From Ichthyophonus hoferi (lineage: Eukaryota > Opisthokonta > Ichthyosporea > Ichthyophonida > Ichthyophonidae): 52,849 nt of DNA. The translations under genes were made by a program, and so were the position numbers. Position 1 is the stretch's first letter. Each line of letters opens with the position of its first letter. Where the stretch lies: positions 1 through 52,849 of the forward strand of contig NAOQ01000100.1 in assembly GCA_002751075.1 (NCBI GenBank), given 5' to 3'. Under the pieces are notes generated by a model. The model did no database searches. It worked only from the letters and a program-made list of their open reading frames with translations, and had not been told where the DNA came from. Below are positions 45,504-52,849 of this stretch, piece by piece.

Positions 45504-45725
45504 ATGGTAATTTCGAAAAAACAGACGCCAACCTACAACGTTACCAGGTTCAAAAGAAACATGGCTATTTCTACGATAAACAAGATTGGATCAGTAGGTG
45601 GAAAGAAGACAGGATTCTCCTCTGACAGCGAGGAAGAAATTCGCAGGAGCCTTTTAGAGGAATTAGATACGAGCTCCGACGATAACGCTGATGGACAGTT
45701 GACTGGGGATAGTGATGGTAGATCC
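45504..45725 (+). CDS. Candidate first exon of an unrecognised gene
   Basis: An ATG-led open stretch of 74 codons with composition unlike the AT-rich surroundings: a basic start (MVISKKQTPTYNVTRFKR), a Gly/Lys patch, then an acidic Ser-rich part (FSSDSEEEIRRSLLEELD, SSDDNADG, GDSDGRS). It runs into a consensus donor, GTGAGT, at 45726; without splicing the frame continues to a stop at 45777-45779. No downstream exon could be joined with confidence. It may be a true exon of a gene with long introns or a relic. No function assigned. Confidence 0.35.
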
Positions 45726-46704
45726 GTGAGTTCAACAGATTCCAATAGTCTTACCCTCATATGGTTACAAATTATTTAAGTTATTTTAGCTATTTCGAAT
45801 TTTCGTACAATGACCTCTACAGGTGTGTGGATCTGTGATCCTCTTCAAAGTGTTACAAAGTGCCCTAAATGTCGTTAATGATTTACTAGTACAATAAATA
45901 CATCTCATGTAGCAAGAATACTGATTGTTTTTTTTAAAAAACTCCGTTTCTTTTAATATATTGAACATGGTAATCTTGTATTTAAAAAACCAATAAACTT
46001 GTTGATTGGCATAATGAGTATTCACAGAGCACTCATTGGCAGGAACGGCAAATATCTATTAATACATACCTTTGGGCACTTCGTGGTAATTTAACCTGAG
46101 ACGCTTATGGTTTCTGATTAACCTGTAAATAAACCTTGATGATTATAAATTTGTTGCAACTAGCCATTTATTTTACGTTCACCAAAATAACTAAATAATA
46201 TATTAGTGGCCATCCAACAGGAAACATAGAAATTAAATTTATCGAAATTTTTGATATTAAAATTTGACGCGGCAATTTTACAAATTTCTTCGATACTTCT
46301 GTTTCTAAATTCTATCCTTCTCCAAATTGTATGATTTAAAACTGTAAACTTATTTCTTGATTGAAACCCAAAAAAAAAAATTTGAAATAAGAAAAACAAA
46401 CTCCATAAAATATAGAATAATTATATTTAAACTAATGGCTTCTATCTTAGCAGGGTGTTTTGCATCACCATAATATATCTAATGGAGGTCGAATAAACAT
46501 CTATTATATACACTGCTATATTACGTCATATTTCGTCAGTCAGCTATATTGTTTTTATCACTTTGTCTATCGTACATGCTTACCGCATGCGAGTATGATC
46601 ACTCTAATGGTATTATGTACTAATATCTTTATAAAATAAAGGTAAAAGAACTTTATTTAGCATAGTGCTCTATTATACAAAACCGAGTCATCTAAATAAG
46701 GACA

Positions 46705-47235
46705 AAATAGTGTAAGATTATTGTGATAAGATCAGACAATCCTAGTGGACTCTGTGATCTGTCATGAATTGTATTAACCAATGAACAAATTTATGATTGG
46801 CCCCATTTAGGCTGTTGCTTATATCACCTTAAGCAGTGGTCGGAAATGTAAAAAGGAAAAAGAAAAATTAATTAAAAAACAGTGTTCTCGGTTACCATTT
46901 ACCATTTAATTTATGAGCTTTAGGTTTTTATATTATGTCTATAGTTTCAAAGAGTTTTTAATAGAGAATTCAGATACTTTACTAGAATGCCAGCTAGTTG
47001 AATCCGATTTCAATTCTTCCTACAATAATAATACCGTAACTATACATGTACAACCACACTTAGATCTGAGTTATTGAGTTACTACATAAACATTAAATTG
47101 CCGAGTAAGAAGCTAAAAGCTTTTATATTCATAGAGTATTAGAGAGAGATTCAGGAGCCGTTAACAAGGGCCTTAGCTTGTCCTTTACTTGACGACGACC
47201 ATCTAATAGAACTCAGTACAACAGATACTAGTCTT
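46705..47235 (+). repeat. Dispersed repeat family, copy B
   Basis: Diverged copy of 44130-44790 in the same orientation. The most similar stretch is CTAGTTGAATCCGATTTC through AATAATACCGTAACTATAC. Its left end, GATCAGACAATCCTAGTGG, also matches copy C. It does not keep copy A's open frame. Confidence 0.65.
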
Positions 47236-47655
47236 TTCTCCAATAAATTATTTAAATTGGTTATTTATAGCCTATTCCCAAGTCAATAATTAATTTAACT
47301 TACAGTTTACTTCCATCCATACTGTGCATGTAGCTCTATTCAACAAATGCTACTATTACTAGCCAATAAATTAACTGCAGATTAACTTTCATTGACAAGA
47401 AATCCTACATATAATGCACATTACACTCACAAAACAAGCATATCTTAATTACTGTTTAATAAAAATAAGAGAGACCCTAAGGAAGTATTGATGCTATATC
47501 TACATAATTCCATATAAGAGACCCCAAGATCGGGATTTATTTACCTTCCCACTGACTTACATCATTTTAATGGATACCTTTAAATTTAATGAGATTCCAA
47601 TGATGTCGCATAGTTACATATTTAGCATCGGCGAGATAATTATAGTTATAGTTTA

Positions 47656-47692
47656 TGTTGCAAGATCGTTAACTCCGAATGAGCACATAGTT
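47656..47692. repeat. Dispersed repeat, copy 2
   Basis: Second occurrence of the CAAGATCGTTAAC ... GAATGAG ... TAGTT sequence seen at 7352-7400, just left of repeat copy C. Confidence 0.6.
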
Positions 47693-47744
47693 CAGCCAAT
47701 CTTTAATAGCAAGTGGTACAAACATTTTTAGATCAATGAGGAAA

Positions 47745-47880
47745 TGGGTCAACTCACCATCTAATAGGGACATAACAGTGTTTAATTATTATGATAAAAT
47801 CAGACAATTCTAGTGGGTCTCTGTGACTATTGTGAGTTAGATTAGCTAGTACGAATATTTATGATTGGCTTCATTTAAGT
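47745..47880 (+). repeat. Dispersed repeat family, copy C (left part only)
   Basis: Matches only the left end of copies A and B: TGATAAAATCAGACAATTCTAGTGGG, CTCTGTGA and TTTATGATTGGC. The rest of the repeat is not recognisable here. Confidence 0.55.
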
Positions 47881-48225
47881 TATTAAACTTAGTAACATTG
47901 ATGTTAACTATATAGAAAGTGAGCATTGGTGATAGAACGAAGTATATAAAAAAATCAAAGTCAATAATAAAGGACCCGTTCACACATACGCGGTATGAGT
48001 ACCAAAAACATGAAGTTCTCGTAACCCGCGCAAATACTTTGCATTTAATTATATTTATGTAATAACCACACCGTTATTGTAATATCTAATAGACCGTTAG
48101 CACTCACATATAATAATCAGTGTCTAGATCTCTCGCTCGTTCAGAACTCAGAGAATTGCTTACTGCCATTAAATAGTGACAATAGTTATTATTTACATCG
48201 TAATATATCACCCCTTATTTATTGA

Positions 48226-48501
48226 TCCCATTGTACAATTTCCCCGTTCGCATCCAAGCAAATCAAAGCATCGATACTTTCCAAATTAGAACAGAGATAC
48301 AATTACTATAGTCAGTTACGTAAAGAGTCGGTTTATGGGCCTTCTATAGAACCTCTAACACAACTGTGTCTTAAAGACAGATCTGATCAAGTGACTATTA
48401 TTACTGTGGGCCCAATAAGATTAACTACTATCGAAGATACAATTGGAGATCCTGACAACTGTAGACAAGTAGCTAGAATGACAGATTCCAATATTATATA
48501 A
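48226..48501 (+). other. ATG-less open reading frame of 91 codons, unrecognised
   Basis: An unusually long stop-free stretch for this composition, from after a TGA at 48223 to TAA at 48499. Its codon mix looks protein-like (segments such as LSKLEQRYNYYSQLRK and IRLTTIEDTIGDPDN). It has no early ATG, so it would have to be an internal or last exon, or a relic of a larger coding element such as the dispersed repeat family nearby. No family recognised. Confidence 0.3.
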
Positions 48502-49536
48502 CCAATTAATGCTGATTTCTAAAGTATTCTATCTATAAGATGCTGTATTTAGCCAGTATAAAAAGGTTCCGTCTTAGACAGATTGATTACTCTTGATTCT
48601 GTAGTGATACTGATTGCAATAGTCGGCTGCCACCCTGAACATTGGTGATAATTACTGCATAGGCTGAAATTGAAAGATAGTTTACATTAAATGTAATTGT
48701 TTAGATCCATCCCATTTACTACACCGTATTACCAATATAATTGCTTAGTGGTCGAAGATCAAGACAGACTAATTTAAGGCTAATGATAAATAGAGCATAT
48801 ATAAGTTGCTCAGCCGGAAGGACCAGAACTTATGCATATAATATTTAGAATGGCGTAGAACACTTATGCTATTAAAGCCTACCAACCTTTCTGATATGAA
48901 ATGGAAAGTATTATTTTAATCTGCCATTGTGCAGTAACAAAGCGCGAGCTATATCCATAATTGAATTAAGCCAGGGTTTCGATGACTTTGTAAATTACTT
49001 AATGAAAAAGAAACGTGCTACCTTTCCAAGTACAACATTATAACTACAGAACTAAAAACGTGTACATACACTTTGCTTTTGCCCTAGCGCTCTCTCACAA
49101 TTATGAGTAGAGAGAGATACAAAATATGCAATACCATTAATACTTAACTGACATAGTAATGGTTTTTTTTTTGGCGAACTGATACGTATTGAACTAAAAA
49201 CTATACAAAACCCATTAATGGGAATTTAGCCTATTCTGTATATATCAAATTTAATATATTGGAGAACATGATTTCCCAGCATTAGGAATACCTATATGCA
49301 TACACATGGTTCATGTACATATATTTGTTTGTACTGGCAAGGAAAATTAGTATAATTACACACCTACTATGCAGTGAAGTATTAGATGCCATGCTATAAA
49401 CGTAACTACTTTCGCTATAAAGACTTTTCTCACCCATAGTATAATAGTCCCTTTAAAGATGCAAACTCGTGAAATCAAGACTACAAGATAAAAACCCTTG
49501 TAATTTTTATATTGCTCTCATTGTATAAGGCTTAGT

Positions 49537-50494
49537 CTAGGTCAATTCCGTAAGCATTACTCGAAAACTAGTTTCACTATACAAGGAACTGGCCCATGGA
49601 TCTATTGTGGGTGTTGTGGTGGTGGCGGCTATGAAACCGGTTGAGGAGGCACCATAGCTGACCGACTTTCCTACACGGCCAATCTTTGAAAGAGTAGTCA
49701 TTACTTGGTGTAGCTGTACCACCATGTCTTCATGCTGCTTAGCATGTATCTCAGCTATTTTTAGAGTGGGTGACTCTGGTAGAGGAGTGTTTTGTGGTCG
49801 GGACTCAAAATCAAACTGCAATTGACCTGTATCCATTACAGTAGGTGTATTGAGCGATGAATGTCCTGGATAATCAATGAAGCCTGTAATGCTGGCAGGT
49901 TCTTTTCGGAAAACTTCCGAAAGATAAAGGTGTGCAATGGAGTGACCCATTAAGTCGGTATTTACTTTATTATAAATGGATATAGGTCACATGGACTGAG
50001 CCTGTCTTTACTTCTTTCCAACAACATATATATATATATCAATAAAACCAATTAGCCAATTTCATGAAACAACTAAAAGTATTGAAAATAGAAGTAATAT
50101 CTGTTGTACGATGGTCCTATCTACTGTTGGTTGATCTAAATAGCTATCATTCGGTAACGGACAAGTTAAAGCCCCCATGACTCCAACCTGCAATACATAC
50201 AAACAGATATACAGATATTGAGTTCAGATATGTCTTAAACGTCTTACCCTGAAACCTGCACTGTGTGCAATAACTATAATCTAAACCACTTTGACCGTAG
50301 ATGAACATTAAACAAGTATCATCTAATGGTTCAACTGTACCAGACTTGACTAGTTGACCTTATACTTATAGTAAAGAATCTAGATGATAACTTTCTAGCG
50401 GATTAAAGCTAAGAGCTGCCTCTATTGCTAACCCAGCAAGAGACACTCCTAAACAATACCTAATTGGAGTCCCGTTAAATACTCCATTGATTAC
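49537..50494 (-). CDS. Unrecognised multi-exon gene downstream of SUMO
   Basis: Four open stretches on the minus strand look coding. 50494-50392 (GTPIRYCLGVSLAGLAIEAA region) and 50358-50248 (VKSGTVEPLDD ... YGQSGLDYSYCTQCRFQ) are in the same frame, separated by only 33-42 nt containing two stops. 50180-50110 (MGALTCPLPNDSYL) joins the previous one in phase from donor GTAAGA. 49950-49537 is a 137-codon frame from ATG to TAA, with a helical middle (AEIHAKQHEDMVVQLHQVM) and a Ser/Thr-rich end. The last join is unresolved because the only nearby acceptor has the wrong phase, and the 5' end was not found between 50495 and the SUMO stop. CTQC might be half of a metal site. No function assigned. 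Confidence 0.5.
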
Positions 50495-50841
50495 CTAGAC
50501 CAATGTTAATCTAATAGGCAGTGACGTAGTTAGACACCATAAAAGGACAATTTTAATTAAAATGTTCCATGAACGAAGAGGAAAAAAAATATCCTCCTTC
50601 ATGTAAAGGATAGATTATCCTTATGTAACTAGCACCAATAACCATAACATATCAAAACAGTATCATAAAGTACAGAAATTTTTAACTACTATGTACACTA
50701 CTCGTGCTTCGTATGTGGTGTGCATTGCACACATGATAATCGTATGTGTATAGTAAGAATACACCTGTAAATTAACAGTGATAGAATAGCTATGCAAAAC
50801 TTATATAAACCAGTATCTTGGCCGTGCCATTGTAGAACAGT

Positions 50842-52301
50842 TTAGCAACCACCGGTCTGTTGATGCATTACATCAATGGAGTCGTTATCCTCGAGTTCCA
50901 ACTATAAGTAAGATGCAATGTAATCAGTATCACATAACCATAACACAACAAGAGAGGGATTGGTGTATTGAAATATACTGTATCAGAAAGAAACATACAT
51001 CCACGTAAGGTAAGGTAAGTATACATACGTGGATATACTGTTCTAAAAAATATCAAGAGACAAAAAATGTTTAAGACATATAGGTGTGCATATAACTAAT
51101 AGTGTGGGCGAAACGGCCAAAGAAAACGGAAAAATGGCCAAAACATAAATACGGTGAAGAACGTAAATACCTAGAAATATATTGGAATCTTTCACAACTT
51201 ATGACCAGGCCAATATATGGATGTATATAGCCCAATGAAAACGGATCAAGGTCATAGAATGTGAGGGGTCCAATAACATAACAGTGAAATCTAAGATGGG
51301 TAAAGCTAAAAATGGTACTGGAGTGTCTTAAAAAACTCATTGATACAATTATCGTGAGAGGGAATATACATGTATATATTCTACTGCAACAAGCGTAAAA
51401 GTAATAACAACTATGGTTGATACAACACACACAAATAGGAGGTTCACAATCACTATATCTCCCTGACCTTACGCCAATAATAAAGTCATACTACCACAGT
51501 ACATTGCAATAGAGATACAAGTGATAATACATACATCCTTGGGGTTTTGGTCAGGGAGGATACGTGCACCCTCAGGCGACACAAAACGAACATCAGCCAG
51601 TCTTAGACCTGACCGTTGACAATAAGCCTCCATTAACTTCCGGAGAGGAGTAGTGCGTTTAATCTTGAAGTGCACCTCGCTGCCATCCTGTATGTATTAG
51701 TATTATTACTGTTAGTATAGTTCGGGGTTGTTAATTATAGTTATATCATCCTTATTGGTATAGCTCAAATTTTATATTATCTTCTGTCTTTTTCTCTCTA
51801 TTATTTATCTTCTAAAGACTTTAAACATTTTTCTAATAGTTCCCACAAAGGTGGATGAGAGGCAAAACAAACGATTGGGGGTTATGTAATATAAACATAT
51901 TGAGCATTGTCACCCAAAAGTCGCCCATATACTAGCTCTCATACCTTCTCCTATGACCCATAATTATTCTCTTGCAACATACACAACACAAGGAAATACA
52001 CAAATATTTGATAATTAGAAAAAACAGATATATAGATGTAGGTAGACGACGGAGCACTGTGATTAAAGTTCAAGGAAGGGAGAAATGTCAATAAAAAAAT
52101 AATAAGAACACCATACCTGGCCAGCAACCTTGAGGTTGATGTGCTCACCGGTACTAACATCGGGCTTTTGCTCCTGTAGAGTGGGAGATAAAAGAATAAG
52201 CAAGGAATAAATAAGAGAGGACAGGACACCATATCGGAAACAGTAGCATGAGGATAATTTCTTTTTCGGTAAAATACAGTGCTGACTAGATAGAAAGACA
52301 T
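50842..52301 (-). CDS. SUMO: SUMO (small ubiquitin-related modifier)
   Basis: Ubiquitin-like modifier joined to lysines by E1/E2 (AOS1-UBA2, UBC9). Minus-strand exons: 52173-52117, 51687-51535 and 50901-50842 (stop TAA), all phase 0. Seen: a short acidic lead, then [41 protein letters not shown] and [19 protein letters not shown]. The di-glycine is followed by a single Cys, so a protease of the Ulp/SENP type would remove just one residue. The lead exon is tentative: 52301-52278 (MSFYLVST, donor GTATTT) fits in phase and would give 97 aa, the usual SUMO length, but the sequence is not typical. The [12 protein letters not shown] and QQTGG segments are very close to animal SUMO2/3. Confidence 0.93.
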
Positions 52302-52849
52302 TTCATTCAGAAGAATATGCATTCACACTGCTTTCTAGCGACACAGGTATTGTTCAAACTCAATTTAAATAATAATAAACTTGGTCTAGCGTAATAGTTG
52401 TAAATGAACAGTATAAAGGAGGTAGGTGACTATAGCAACAGGAGTTACCAGAAAGAACAGAAAGAAATAAGTGTCTTTTTTTTTTTGATCAACAAGGGAA
52501 TGGGGTAAGAACTTTTGTAAAAAATACATGTAAATAATTACAGCCAAGCAGTATATTACAGCCAAGCAGTATATTAATTATGTCACCACCAACGACTAAT
52601 AAAATAGAAATTTGAAATAGAGAAAAGTACAAAGCAATATACAAGTACAAGAAGAAGAATATAAGAGAATAATATTTGGCATCTTGTAAAAAAAATTTAG
52701 AAGCTTGTCAAAGTACTTAGCTAAAACAAAATAGCGAATTACTTTTACAAATCGACGCGCAAGCAAAAAACATGTTTCAGCAAGTACAGTCACAGTCGGT
52801 TAATAACAGTGCATAGTACAGTATATGACACTGCAAAGTATTAATTAAA
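52302..52849. other. Upstream flank of SUMO
   Basis: AT-rich flank expected to contain the SUMO promoter. It includes a T11 run at 52477-52487 and a small tandem duplication at about 52540-52577 (ATTACAGCCAAGCAGTAT twice). The minus-strand open frame at 52793-52596 has no recognisable product. Confidence 0.5.

Larger units (their letters stand above)
45780..49536. other. Repeat-rich, gene-poor region
   Basis: AT-rich sequence holding copies B and C of the dispersed repeat, copy 2 of the short CAAGATCGTTAAC repeat and one ATG-less open frame, listed separately. Nothing else on either strand has both an open frame and splice context that I would call. Confidence 0.55.

Noticed and set aside
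50340-50400. Reassigned TAA codon to explain in-frame stops in the unrecognised gene
   Set aside because: HIS4, the glycosyltransferase and SUMO all end at TAA exactly where their families end, so TAA is a normal stop here.

Overview
This window reads as a low-GC (by eye about one third), intron-rich nuclear genome of a single-celled opisthokont. Its three bacterial-style histidine enzymes are fused into one HIS4-type protein, as in fungi. The AMPK/SNF1 kinase and SUMO sequences look closer to animal and protist-holozoan versions than to Dikarya, and there is an exostosin/chondroitin-type glycosyltransferase. An ichthyosporean-like or other unicellular holozoan, or an early-branching fungus, would fit. 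The sequence alone does not decide. Codon use looks standard: the stops seen are TAA and TAG. Introns are mostly 100-1250 bp with 5' splice sites close to GTATGY or GTAAGY, and many carry CATA/TATG microsatellites.

Layout: (1) 517-6322, minus: protein phosphatase methylesterase PPME1, 9 exons recovered, 3' end beyond the left edge. (2) 6323-9597: non-coding, with a foldback (MITE-like) element and an ATT array. (3) 9598-16534, minus: a complete 10-exon gene for a 978-aa type II membrane protein that fuses an exostosin (GT47) domain to a chondroitin N-acetylgalactosaminyltransferase-like (CHGN) domain, the most unusual gene here. An assembly gap (12485-12654) lies in one of its introns. (4) 16535-18700: divergent intergenic region. 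(5) 18701-32117, plus: HIS4-type trifunctional histidine biosynthesis protein, 25 exons, 836 aa, including two tiny 5' exons. (6) 32118-33831: convergent region, with a possible small secreted protein gene. (7) 33832-41096, minus: SNF1/AMPK alpha kinase, 13 exons, 530 aa, complete. (8) 41097-49536: gene-poor, with a dead Tc1/mariner-like transposon, a 142-bp tandem duplication, a diverged dispersed repeat family and two isolated open frames. (9) 49537-50494, minus: an unrecognised gene spread over several exons. (10) 50842-52301, minus: SUMO, 4 exons (first tentative).

All exon models were built by hand from frame continuity, splice-site dinucleotides and matching intron phase; exon lengths were checked against the codon counts. 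The main genes are housekeeping functions with no operon-like link: PP2A demethylation, energy sensing, sumoylation, histidine synthesis and Golgi glycan synthesis. No tRNA, rRNA or CRISPR array was found.
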